DNA from: Ruegeria profundi
GTDB taxonomy: Bacteria > Pseudomonadota > Alphaproteobacteria > Rhodobacterales > Rhodobacteraceae
Direction of reading: 5' to 3'
Assembly (NCBI RefSeq): GCF_001507545.1
Contig: NZ_LQBP01000007.1
Location: 181,997 to 245,996, forward strand
Length of the DNA stretch: 64,000 bases
Part shown: piece after piece, positions 54,941 through 63,555 of the stretch
Layout: the number at the start of each line of letters is the position of its first letter
How positions within the stretch are numbered: position 1 is the first letter of the stretch
Notes under the pieces: model-generated
Database searches by the model: none
Seen by the model: only the letters and a program-made list of their open reading frames with translations
What the model was told of the DNA's origin: nothing
Position numbers and translations under genes: made by a program

Positions 54941-55741
54941 TCAATGGGCCGGGGCTGCGACAGGGTCGAGCAGGGTGCGACCGCCGTCTATGGTCAGGAT
55001 TTGCCCCGTTATGAACCCTGCTGCGTCCGAGGCAAGAAATTGCGCCGTTTCGGTCAGCTCGGTCGGTGCAGCGATGCGGGCAAGTGGGGTGTGCCTTTCG
55101 ATGTCATCTCGAAAATCACGGTTCTCTTTCAAAGTGGATTGCAAAGAGGCGCTCATGACCGACCCCAGCGCGATTGAGTTTACGCGGATTCGGCTCGGTG
55201 CCAGCGCGACGGCCAGCGAGCGGGTCATCTGGTCAAGCGCGGCGGTCGACACCGAATAGGCCATCAGATCGGGATGGGTGCGGCGTGCAGCAATCGACGA
55301 AAGGTTTATAATTGACCCCGCCGGACTGTCCCCGTCATCCCCGGACTGCTTGATCATCCGTTTGGCGACCAACTGGCTGAGGCGCAGGGCGGGCATCAGG
55401 TTCTGGTTCAGCAGGATGCGGACCGAGTCGTCTTCGGGATCCATCGGATCGGATGGGATCACCTGCCGCGCCCCGTTGACCAGAATATCCACTTGGTCAA
55501 ATGCGTCGATGGTTGCCGAAAGCAGGTTGGCAATGGTCAGCTTTTCCCGAAGGTCGCCCGCAAAAAAGCGGATATTGCTGTCATCAGCCTGCTCGCCCAG
55601 TTCCTCGGCTAACCGCTTTTCGTCTATGTCAGCGAACATCACGTTAGCACCTGCATCGGCAAAGTGGCGTCCGATGGCCAGCCCGACGCCGTTTGCGCCA
55701 CCGGTCACGATCGCGGTTTTACCAGATATGGAAAAGGACAT
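54941..55741 (-). CDS. SDR-family oxidoreductase
   Basis: A 266-residue classical short-chain dehydrogenase: TGGANGVGLAIG cofactor motif, NGAR (in place of NNAG), catalytic Ser in NLSSIAARR and Tyr in YSVSTAAL, where the usual YxxxK lysine position is occupied by Thr/Ala - so catalysis by the standard tetrad is doubtful. GSVMSASLQ follows. AGGAGGAAACGC precedes the ATG. Upstream of hemF on the same strand with almost no gap. Confidence 0.85.
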   Translation of the reverse strand: MSFSISGKTAIVTGGANGVGLAIGRHFADAGANVMFADIDEKRLAEELGEQADDSNIRFFAGDLREKLTIANLLSATIDAFDQVDILVNGARQVIPSDPMDPEDDSVRILLNQNLMPALRLSQLVAKRMIKQSGDDGDSPAGSIINLSSIAARRTHPDLMAYSVSTAALDQMTRSLAVALAPSRIRVNSIALGSVMSASLQSTLKENRDFRDDIERHTPLARIAAPTELTETAQFLASDAAGFITGQILTIDGGRTLLDPVAAPAH

Positions 55742-55777
55742 GCGTTTCCTCCTGAATCGCGGGCAGGTTAACCGGGA

Positions 55778-56743
55778 TCACCGCCGAGGGCGAGAGGCGT
55801 GAAACACCTTGAACCGATTGTCACCAATGGCTTTCTGAACATGCGTAAATGTATCGGTCAGCATGGCTTCGTAGGGCAGATGGCGATTAGCCACCATCCA
55901 CAATGTTCCGTTACGTGTCAGGTTTTTAGCCGCCGCTGCGATGAAGCTTTGCCCCAACGCAGGCTCAGCACTGCGCGATGTATGAAACGGCGGATTCATG
56001 ACGACCGTGTCCAGCGGCTCAGGTGCCTGCCAGGTCACTGCGTCTGCCCAATGAAACTGCGCACGCGGGTCAACGACGTTAGAGCGGGCACAGCTAAGGG
56101 CGGTGTGGTCCGCTTCGACCAGATGCAGGGTTTCCAGACCCGAAGACTTCAGCAGACCGGCCGAAAGATAACCCCACCCGGCCCCCAGATCAGCAACGCG
56201 CGCACCCAGCTTGTCGGGCAATGCCGCCAGCAACAGGGCCGAACCGGGATCGACACCATCGGCAGAAAACACGCCGGGCGCGGTCTGGAATCCGTCGGCT
56301 GTCTGATGTTCTGGAGCAGCCCAGTCCGCAAATGCGGTTGGATCAGACTGGAACCAGAAAATCTTGCCATGAGCTTTCGATATCGGCCCCTCAACCGCGA
56401 CACGCTTGCGGATGTCTTTCAACAGGCTGTCCACGCCTTCGGTTTTTGCACCATCAATGACGATCACTCCGGTCGCACAGGTGCAAGCTTGTTGAACCAA
56501 TGATCGGGCCAGAGCCTTTGCCCGCGGGAGGATAACGATCGCATCCCGACACGGTCCTTGCACCTTTGGCACAACAGCAAAGCCCTGTTCGGCAAAGTGA
56601 TCGTGGAAAGGCTTTAAGGGCTGCACAACCTGTGTCTCAGCCGGTAAGGAGGACAGGTCGGTGGCGGGTGTCGGCCCGAAAACGATCAGCGGTTGCGACA
56701 CGCTGAGGCCGCTTTGCAGGGCAAGATTGAGGCGAGGGGACAT
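55778..56743 (-). CDS. Class I SAM methyltransferase, RsmC-like
   Basis: A 321-residue protein resembling the 16S rRNA m2G1207 methyltransferase RsmC: an inactive N-terminal half and a C-terminal catalytic domain with SAM motif VADLGAGWGYLSAGLL and the target-base motif VVMNPPFHTSR. ATG at 56743 chosen; a GTG two codons earlier is possible. The exact target site is inferred from family resemblance. Upstream of the SDR and hemF genes on the same strand. Confidence 0.88.
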   Translation of the reverse strand: MSPRLNLALQSGLSVSQPLIVFGPTPATDLSSLPAETQVVQPLKPFHDHFAEQGFAVVPKVQGPCRDAIVILPRAKALARSLVQQACTCATGVIVIDGAKTEGVDSLLKDIRKRVAVEGPISKAHGKIFWFQSDPTAFADWAAPEHQTADGFQTAPGVFSADGVDPGSALLLAALPDKLGARVADLGAGWGYLSAGLLKSSGLETLHLVEADHTALSCARSNVVDPRAQFHWADAVTWQAPEPLDTVVMNPPFHTSRSAEPALGQSFIAAAAKNLTRNGTLWMVANRHLPYEAMLTDTFTHVQKAIGDNRFKVFHASRPRR

Positions 56744-56770
56744 CAGCACTTTCGAGCGGCCGGTGCGGCC

Positions 56771-57115
56771 TTACTCTTCCCGTTCCATGGTGCATTGCAA
56801 CGGATGCTGATGCCGACGGGCAAAATCCATCACCTGACCCACTTTGGTTTCGGCGATTTCATGGCTGAACACCCCAACCACGGCCACACCCTTTTTGTGG
56901 ACGGTCAGCATGATCTCGAACGCTTGCGCATGCGTCATGCCGAAAAAACGCTCCAACACATGAACGACGAACTCCATCGGTGTGTAGTCGTCATTCAGCA
57001 GCAGAACCTTGTAGAGTGGCGGACGCTTGGTCTTTGGGCGCGTCTGCACCAGGACAGACGAGTCGGAATCGTCATCGTCCGAATTGTCAGACATCATCCA
57101 TTGGTGTTCAAGCAT
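56771..57115 (-). CDS. clpS: ATP-dependent Clp protease adaptor ClpS
   Basis: A 114-residue N-degron adaptor for ClpA. The core [39 protein letters not shown] and [10 protein letters not shown] is unmistakable; the N-terminal ~30 residues are acidic and flexible. Start may be 57115 or one of two ATGs at 57097/57094; none has a strong ribosome site. It is divergent from the HAD gene with ~93 bases between. Confidence 0.95.
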   Translation of the reverse strand: MLEHQWMMSDNSDDDDSDSSVLVQTRPKTKRPPLYKVLLLNDDYTPMEFVVHVLERFFGMTHAQAFEIMLTVHKKGVAVVGVFSHEIAETKVGQVMDFARRHQHPLQCTMEREE

Positions 57116-57208
57116 CGTGTTCGTCTATCCGATTCAGGCTTTGGTTTGTCTGTGCGCTTATATAACGTCGAACGGGCCAGAGAAAAGAGCCAGCAGGACG
57201 CAATCAAC

Positions 57209-57910
57209 ATGGGCCAGAACCTTACCACAATCGGTTTCGATGCGGATGACACTTTATGGCACAATGAACGGTTTTTTCAGCTGACCCAGGCCCATTTCAC
57301 CGACTTGCTGGCTGATTATGCCGAGCGTGATCACCTTTTGGACCGCCTGTTGGAGGCGGAAAAGCGCAATATTCGGCATTACGGCTATGGAATAAAAGGT
57401 TTCATTCTATCAATGATCGAAACCGCGATCGAGGTGACAGAGGACCGTGTTCCTGCCTCAGTAATCCGTCAGCTGGTCGAGGCTGGGCAAGAGATGCTGG
57501 CCCACCCGATCGAGCTGCTGCCCTATGCGCGGGAAGCAATCGAAAGCGTCGCGGCGACTCATCAGGTTGTGCTGATCACCAAGGGTGACTTGATTGATCA
57601 GGAACGCAAACTGGCACAGTCAGGTTTGGGAGAGCTTTTTGACGGGGTGGAAATCGTGTCCGAGAAAACGCCGCAAACCTACAAGCAGATATTCGGCCAA
57701 TACGGGGATGGGCCTGCGTCTGCCATGATGGTCGGTAACTCGATGCGCTCGGACGTGGTGGCCCCAATTCAGGCGGGTTGCTGGGGCGTATATGTTCCGC
57801 ACGGGTTGGTCTGGGAGGTCGAGCAGGCGGAAACACCAGCGGAGAGCCCGCGATTCCGTGAATTACCGGATCTGGGTCGGCTCGCCGACCTTGTGAAAAC
57901 CCTCAGCTAA
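57209..57910 (+). CDS. HAD-family hydrolase
   Basis: A 233-residue haloacid-dehalogenase-like phosphatase. Motif I is GFDADDTLWHN (Asp11 nucleophile, Asp13), motif II VVLITKGD, motif III Lys in VSEKTPQTYK and motif IV VGNSMRSDVVAP. The cap region is helical. The ATG at 57209 is used: the open frame extends 172 codons upstream but that part runs antisense to clpS. Substrate unknown. Confidence 0.9.
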   Translation: MGQNLTTIGFDADDTLWHNERFFQLTQAHFTDLLADYAERDHLLDRLLEAEKRNIRHYGYGIKGFILSMIETAIEVTEDRVPASVIRQLVEAGQEMLAHPIELLPYAREAIESVAATHQVVLITKGDLIDQERKLAQSGLGELFDGVEIVSEKTPQTYKQIFGQYGDGPASAMMVGNSMRSDVVAPIQAGCWGVYVPHGLVWEVEQAETPAESPRFRELPDLGRLADLVKTLS

Positions 57911-58159
57911 TGTTGCGGAACGGTACCAGTTTCAAGAAAACGGTACAAAAGAACACCCAATTTCTGCCATTTTCGCGGATTTGGGGGACGCAAAGCTGTG
58001 TTGGACCACATCTGGTAGGCTAACGAAGGCGTTAATATGCGCCGAAATCGTTAGCTTTCTGTTTATTTCACGGCACCCCTGTGATAGCCTCATTGTAAAT
58101 AAAATAATGTTGGCCGACCAGGAAAACCTGGCGGCGTGAGGTAGACAGAGGCAAAGATC

Positions 58160-59572
58160 GTGCAGATTCGGCGGACAGTTCCGGCCCGAATGGGCTTATT
58201 TCTTATAGCATTCTTGTGGCTGCTTTCCTTTGCGCCGTTGCAAGCGTTGGCCGCGCCTTATGCGGCTATGGTGATTGACGCGCGCACCGGCGAGGTTTTG
58301 CATTCCCGCAATGCCGACACCCGGTTGCACCCGGCATCCCTGACCAAGATGATGACTCTCTACATTGCGTTTGAAGCGGTGCGAAACGGAGAGATTGAAC
58401 TGGATACGCCGGTTCGTATTACCAAGAAGGCCGCGGCTGAGCCGCCTTCGAAACTGGGTTTGCGCTCGGGTCAAACGATCGCATTCCGGTATCTGATCCG
58501 TGCGGCAGCGGTGAAATCGGCAAACGATGCCGCCACCGCAATCGGCATCGCGATCAGCGGCTCCGAGGCTGCATTTGCGCGCCGCATGACCCGCACCGCC
58601 AAGGCGATGGGCATGAGCCGGACGACCTTTAAAAACGCACATGGTTTGACGGAATCGGGCCACTTGTCGACAGCGCGGGATATGACCACTCTGGGCCGTC
58701 ATCTGCTGTACGATTACCCGCAATACTATAACCTGTTCTCGCGCCAATCGACCCATGCCGGGATCAAAACAGTTCCGAACACAAACCGCCGTTTGCTGGC
58801 GGCGTATAAGGGGGCTGACGGGATCAAGACCGGCTATACTCGGGCTGCGGGTTTTAACCTTGTGGCCTCGGCCAAGCGTAAGGATGAACGTATTATCGCC
58901 ACGGTGTTCGGTGGCGCATCAGGTGCATCGCGCAATGCCAAAGTGGCTGAATTGCTGGACATGGGCTTTCGTCGCGCGCCGTCGCGGGCACCTATCCGCA
59001 AACCAGCGCGACCGGCCTATGCCGGGAATGCAGGTCTGGGCGCCACAGTCGCGACCCTGACCGGAGCGCCAACCACCAGTCTTCGTCCCGTGCTGCGCCC
59101 GGGACCGGGTGCAGCCGTCCAAGTCGCAGGCACGATCGCCGCAACCGCGGCCAAGAATCGGTCGCGTATTCAGGATGGCATCGCAGCAGCCATCGCCTCT
59201 GCGGGTATTCAAACGCCATCGGACGATACACCGCGTCCCGCCGCGCGCCCGCGTGATGTTGTTCTGGCCTCAACAGGTCCGGCCGATGAACCAGAGCCAG
59301 AGCAGGAAATTGTTACCCGACTATCCACTTCTGGCGGCCATCTTTGGGGCGTCAATGTGGGCCGCTACACCACCCGATATGAGGCAGAGAAGATTTTGCT
59401 GAAAACTGCCCTGTCGGAAATGACCACTCTGGAAGGAACCTTGCGCAAGGTAAACCAAAACGCGCGCGGGTTCGAAGCGACATTTCAGGGCATGACACGC
59501 GAGCAGGCCGATCTGGCGTGCCGCAGGCTTCAGGCCCGGAATGTCACTTGTTTCATGATCGGACCCTCATAA
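58160..59572 (+). CDS. D-alanyl-D-alanine carboxypeptidase (S11) with SPOR domain
   Basis: A 470-residue PBP5/6-type enzyme. Signal peptide to about 32 (ALAAPYA); active-site motifs S60-L-T-K63, S120-A-N122 and K-T-G near 223. The region ~275-390 is a low-complexity Ala/Pro/Arg linker, and the last ~80 residues are a SPOR domain (LWGVNVGRYTTRYEAEKILL) that binds denuded septal glycan, so it probably acts at the division site. GTG start with AGAGG upstream. A strong terminator follows. Confidence 0.93.
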   Translation: MQIRRTVPARMGLFLIAFLWLLSFAPLQALAAPYAAMVIDARTGEVLHSRNADTRLHPASLTKMMTLYIAFEAVRNGEIELDTPVRITKKAAAEPPSKLGLRSGQTIAFRYLIRAAAVKSANDAATAIGIAISGSEAAFARRMTRTAKAMGMSRTTFKNAHGLTESGHLSTARDMTTLGRHLLYDYPQYYNLFSRQSTHAGIKTVPNTNRRLLAAYKGADGIKTGYTRAAGFNLVASAKRKDERIIATVFGGASGASRNAKVAELLDMGFRRAPSRAPIRKPARPAYAGNAGLGATVATLTGAPTTSLRPVLRPGPGAAVQVAGTIAATAAKNRSRIQDGIAAAIASAGIQTPSDDTPRPAARPRDVVLASTGPADEPEPEQEIVTRLSTSGGHLWGVNVGRYTTRYEAEKILLKTALSEMTTLEGTLRKVNQNARGFEATFQGMTREQADLACRRLQARNVTCFMIGPS

Positions 59573-59603
59573 GATCCGACATATTCTCTCCTGGACAGGT
59601 CTG

Positions 59604-59633
59604 GGCTGCGGGATACCCCGCAGCCTTTTTTTT
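59604..59633 (+). terminator. Rho-independent terminator
   Basis: GGCTGCGGG-ATAC-CCCGCAGCC followed by eight T; 31 bases after the carboxypeptidase stop. The T-run ends inside the stop codon region of the convergent gene. Confidence 0.92.
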
Positions 59634-60879
59634 AATCGAAGACGTGGCCGTGCTTATATTGCTCATCCTGTCCGGCAGCCGCAGTCAGGGCCGCCACGTT
59701 GTCCTTGGTGAAAAATCCGTCATAGTGGTGGCAACGCTCGATATATTCAGTGATCAGCAACGTGTTTTTCGAGTGTTTGGAAAAGATCTGCTTCAGGTTT
59801 GGATCGTCTTTGCATTCTCCGACCACATGGGCCAGAAACGGCACGCCCTTGTCCTTGAGCGTATTTACCACAAAATCGACGTTCTTTTCCCCAGCTCCGT
59901 GATCGCCATCCTGAATTTCGACCGCCATATGATGCAGGCGGCGACCAAAATTGCGGACAAAATCCTCGGTCGGCATAGGGAGCTGTTCGAAAGAATTCAC
60001 AAAGGAAGGCGTGTTGTTCGCAGTGAACACCTTGGCGGGGGATTTCTTGTCGTCATCCACATTCGCGTTCCGGTTCACATTGGTGGAAGAGTTCATGTCA
60101 AAGATATTGTACGCCCCCCAGAAATAATAGGGGACCATGGTCAGGAATTCGAGGATCGCATCCTCGCGTTCGCCGGCAAGAATGCGGGTGGCAAGGTGGT
60201 CGATGCCCAACATCAGGGGGGCAATCTTGCTGTCTGCTCCAAAGGCTGCCGCCTGATCCAGTTTTGCCTGCTCCGCATCGCTCAGCAGGACGCGATCGCC
60301 CAGACCCAGACTGTCGGGTTCGTTGAAATCTAAAGACGAATATCCAACTCGGTTGCAGGTAAAATCCGAGGGCGTTGTAAACCGGAAACCGTCCAGCGTG
60401 TAGAACGGATTTTCGGTGTCGCCGCTGTATTCAAAGCGGATATTCTGATCTTCCAGCGTTTTGGTCAGGGCGTTCAGATCGGTTGCGCCATAAATCTCTC
60501 CGACATAGCGCGTTTGCGGTGTGCTGCGGGCCAGCGGGTACATCCGGTTGATGCGGGGGATGAAGTCCTCAAAGCTGGGGCTAAGCGGGGCCATCACGAT
60601 CGTAGCCGGGTAGTCGGGATGCGAATGAAGGACCGAGATTTTATGGGTCTGACCCAAATAGGTAGCCGTATGCCGATAGGGAGTCATCACGTACAACTCG
60701 ACCAATGTGTCGAACAGCGCGTTGGTTTCCACTTGCAACACGATTGCTCGCATCGCACCGACCTGATCGGCCACGCCCGACATACTGCGGCGTTCGTAAA
60801 TCTTAGGCAGATATTCGTGAAAAAAGTCCGAGTTCTTCTTGTCGCCGCGCGGCTCGTAAGACATTAGATCGAAAGACAT
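59632..60879 (-). CDS. Two-domain VOC/HPPD-like protein of unknown function
   Basis: A 415-residue cytosolic protein. Its second half has the arrangement of a vicinal-oxygen-chelate dioxygenase: LGIDHLATRI (His227), RRLHHMAVEIQDGD (His316/His317) and LLITEYIERCHH (Glu378/Glu381), a plausible 2-His-1-Glu iron triad as in 4-hydroxyphenylpyruvate dioxygenase, and the first half is a degenerate VOC-like module (ISVLHSHPDYPATIVMAPLS). It lacks most other HPPD hallmarks, so it is probably not HPPD itself. GGGAGG precedes the ATG. It stands alone. Confidence 0.62.
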   Translation of the reverse strand: MSFDLMSYEPRGDKKNSDFFHEYLPKIYERRSMSGVADQVGAMRAIVLQVETNALFDTLVELYVMTPYRHTATYLGQTHKISVLHSHPDYPATIVMAPLSPSFEDFIPRINRMYPLARSTPQTRYVGEIYGATDLNALTKTLEDQNIRFEYSGDTENPFYTLDGFRFTTPSDFTCNRVGYSSLDFNEPDSLGLGDRVLLSDAEQAKLDQAAAFGADSKIAPLMLGIDHLATRILAGEREDAILEFLTMVPYYFWGAYNIFDMNSSTNVNRNANVDDDKKSPAKVFTANNTPSFVNSFEQLPMPTEDFVRNFGRRLHHMAVEIQDGDHGAGEKNVDFVVNTLKDKGVPFLAHVVGECKDDPNLKQIFSKHSKNTLLITEYIERCHHYDGFFTKDNVAALTAAAGQDEQYKHGHVFD

Positions 60880-61033
60880 TCACTTCCCTCCTTACGCGGA
60901 ACCCGATGGTACGCGGGTAGCGCGCCCAATCGGATTTCCAGAACCCTGGCATGCAGTTTCCGGCATGCTAGGGCTAGAAATCCAACTGGGCAACAGCAAG
61001 GAGCGGGTCGGCACAGACCTTACGCCCGCGCGC

Positions 61034-61795
61034 TTATCGTGCGAATTTCGTGACCTCGACGCCCCCGGCGATCAGGTTCTCGCGGACGGACCGGGCGATT
61101 TGTACCGCGGTTGGGCCATCCCCATGCAGGCAAATCGTGTCGATCGAGGTTTCCAGCCGTTTTCCGGACTCGGTGACAATAGCACCTTCGCGAACCATAT
61201 TGAGGATGCGCGGGCCGGCGAGTTCGGGGTCGTGGATAACGGCACCGGGCAGGCTGCGATCAACCAGTGTTCCGTCATCATTATAGGCGCGATCTGCAAA
61301 AATCTCGCCGACCCATTTGCAGCCCAGCTCTCTCACAGCCTCTTCTTGTTTGGTGACAGCCAGAACCATGATGATAATGTCCGGGTCTACGTCCAGAGCA
61401 CCTTGATAGCAGGCCCGCGCCATGATGATATCGGCCGAGCACATATTGGCAAGCGCCCCGTGCAGTTTCAGATGCCGGACATGGGTGCCGACCGCCTTGG
61501 CCGTTCCAATTGCTGCACCAAGCTGATAGCGCACAAGATTACGCAGGGCGTCCGGGGGCAGTTTCATGTTGCGTCGGCCAAACCCCTGAAGGTCAGGAAA
61601 ACCGGGATGCGCACCGATGCCGACATCATTCTGTGCGGCCAGCGTCATCGTTTGCGCCATTACATCCGGGTCGCCTGCGTGAAAGCCGCACGCGATATTG
61701 GCTGATGTGATGATTTTCAACAGGCTCTCGTCATCGCCCATTTTCCAGGGGCCAAAGCTTTCCCCCATATCGGCATTCAGATCGACGCTGGGCAT
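61034..61795 (-). CDS. pxpA: 5-oxoprolinase subunit PxpA (LamB/YcsF family)
   Basis: A 253-residue TIM-barrel-like protein. VDLNADMGESFGPW is the invariant N-terminus; SANIACGFHAGDPDVM and GIGAHPGFPDLQGFGRR are conserved. With PxpB and PxpC it performs ATP-dependent opening of 5-oxoproline to glutamate. Third gene of the operon, 12 bases after pxpC, with AAGGAGTTA before the ATG. Confidence 0.95.
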   Translation of the reverse strand: MPSVDLNADMGESFGPWKMGDDESLLKIITSANIACGFHAGDPDVMAQTMTLAAQNDVGIGAHPGFPDLQGFGRRNMKLPPDALRNLVRYQLGAAIGTAKAVGTHVRHLKLHGALANMCSADIIMARACYQGALDVDPDIIIMVLAVTKQEEAVRELGCKWVGEIFADRAYNDDGTLVDRSLPGAVIHDPELAGPRILNMVREGAIVTESGKRLETSIDTICLHGDGPTAVQIARSVRENLIAGGVEVTKFAR

Positions 61796-61807
61796 CGGTG
61801 TAACTCC

Positions 61808-62806
61808 TTATTCAGTAGCAGATATCATTCCGCTGATCAGTTGGTAGGACAGCAGGTCAGGGATGTCGTGCGGGTCGCGGACCAAAGGCTCTACCCGCGC
61901 CCGCAGCCTTGATAGCCCGGTCATATAGGTCTGGTGCAACGCGACCGCTTCATCCATCGTCACGAACTTGAACCGAATGTGCCCGCCAGCCGGGGTCTGC
62001 GCCGCGCGCGGCAGGTCACAGGGCAGGACAGAGGCGATACGGGGGTATCCCCCGGTGGTCTGGCATTCGGGCAGCAGGATAAAGGGATTCCCGGTTCCGG
62101 TCATCTGAATGTCACCGGGGGTTATCACCTCGGACAAAATGTTCAGCTGGCCTTTTGCGGCGAAACCTTCACCGTCGCTTTCCAGTTGCATCCCCATTCG
62201 GTTTGCCCGCGTACCCCGGTGGAACAACGTCTGGGTGAATCGGTCAAGCGTCTCCTGGTCGAACAAAGCGGTCTGAAAGCTCGCAACCACGCGCAGCGTG
62301 CCACCGGCAAAGCGATCCTCGGTCTTTAGTTTCATTCCGGCGCCGCCGGAGTACGGCCCGTTTGGCAGAATATCACCGGCCTGCAGCGCGCGCCCGACTT
62401 TTGCCGTCAGATGGGCTGAGCGGGACCCAAGGAACAGGGGCGCATCAATTCCGCCGCCGACATGCAGGTAGCCATAGGTGCCCTGTTTCGCAGCTCCGAT
62501 CTTCAACTTCTGACCGCGTTCCATCGCATGCGAGGCATTCCAGGCAATTGCAGCGCCGTCAATACTGGCCTGCATCGGCGCACCGGTCAGGGCGATGCAA
62601 ACCGGTTGGGTTGCCTCGAACGTGCCGCCCATCCCCGCCATTTCCAGCGCGGCACAGTCCGGGCTTTGCCCCAACAGCGCTGCCCCTTCGTGCAGGGCAA
62701 GTTGATCGGCAGCGCCTGACCGTGAAAGCCCCCGATCCAGGTATCCCGTGCGCCCTTGATCCTGAAAGGTGCAGGCTGGCCCGACTTGATGCACCAGCAG
62801 AGTCAC
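61808..62806 (-). CDS. pxpC: 5-oxoprolinase subunit PxpC
   Basis: A 332-residue carboxyltransferase-domain (AHS2) protein. ACTFQDQGRTGYLDRGLSRSG is the family start region and LSEVITPGDIQMTGTGNPF and QTTGGYPRIASV the conserved core. GTG start overlapping the pxpB stop as GTGA. Confidence 0.94.
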   Translation of the reverse strand: MTLLVHQVGPACTFQDQGRTGYLDRGLSRSGAADQLALHEGAALLGQSPDCAALEMAGMGGTFEATQPVCIALTGAPMQASIDGAAIAWNASHAMERGQKLKIGAAKQGTYGYLHVGGGIDAPLFLGSRSAHLTAKVGRALQAGDILPNGPYSGGAGMKLKTEDRFAGGTLRVVASFQTALFDQETLDRFTQTLFHRGTRANRMGMQLESDGEGFAAKGQLNILSEVITPGDIQMTGTGNPFILLPECQTTGGYPRIASVLPCDLPRAAQTPAGGHIRFKFVTMDEAVALHQTYMTGLSRLRARVEPLVRDPHDIPDLLSYQLISGMISATE

Positions 62807-63555
62807 GTGGGTATCTCCTCGCAGGTCGCACCGCCCGTGCCTTCATCGGCCTCGCGAAGCCTTTCAAGCTCCGCGCGTGAAACCGGCAGGAACTGCATCT
62901 CGTCCCCTGGTCGCAAGGCAAAGCTTTCCTTGGCCTCAGGGCGGAAACAGCGAAAAGCGGTTTGGCCGACATGCCGCCACCCAGTTGGGGTCGGTCCCGA
63001 AAACAACACGAACTGCGAGATGGCCAGAACCAGCGCCCCTTCCGGTACCATCGGAGTGAGCTCTTTGAGTCGGGGTATGTTGAACTCGGGACCCAGTGGG
63101 CCAAGATAGGGCTGACCGGGGGCGAACCCGATGGTCAGAACGCGGACGCGACTTCGACTTAGGCGATCTATGGTTTCGGACGGGGAAAGCCCCGCTGCGG
63201 CGGCAGCTTCATCTAATTGCGGCGCAAGTTCACCACCATAAACGGTGGGTACTTTCCATAAGCGACGCCCTGCCGGCAGAGGTGCCTCATACCAGTTCTG
63301 ACGATGCAGTATCTGATGCAGCCGCCCGTGAATCTCGGAATGCGTCAGCACCAGCGGGTCGAAGCGAACATAGGCTGATGCCAGAGACGCCGATGTTTCA
63401 ATCACACCGTCCCAATCGAGGGTGTTGACCGCGTCGCGAAACGCTAGCGCCGCCCGGTTCGAGGGCTCTGCCATCGAGCCGGCAAACGAAACCAACAGCC
63501 CATCCAGTCCGACTGTTCGTATGCAGGGGAAAGTGGAAGCTTGCTTGGGTGCCAT
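62803..63555 (-). CDS. pxpB: 5-oxoprolinase subunit PxpB
   Basis: A 250-residue KipI/AHS1-type protein: LLVSFAGSMAEPSNRAALAF near the start, then VPTVYGGELAPQLDEAA, IGFAPGQPYLGPL and LTPMVPEGALVLAISQFVLF. GTTACG region upstream has no obvious operator. First gene of pxpBCA. Together the operon recycles 5-oxoproline, for example that formed by gamma-glutamylcyclotransferase. Confidence 0.93.
   Translation of the reverse strand: MAPKQASTFPCIRTVGLDGLLVSFAGSMAEPSNRAALAFRDAVNTLDWDGVIETSASLASAYVRFDPLVLTHSEIHGRLHQILHRQNWYEAPLPAGRRLWKVPTVYGGELAPQLDEAAAAAGLSPSETIDRLSRSRVRVLTIGFAPGQPYLGPLGPEFNIPRLKELTPMVPEGALVLAISQFVLFSGPTPTGWRHVGQTAFRCFRPEAKESFALRPGDEMQFLPVSRAELERLREADEGTGGATCEEIPT

Noticed and set aside
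56693..57208. 172-codon N-terminal extension of the HAD hydrolase frame
   Set aside because: It runs antisense through clpS and the start of the RsmC-like gene, has no family resemblance, and a proper HAD start lies at 57209.
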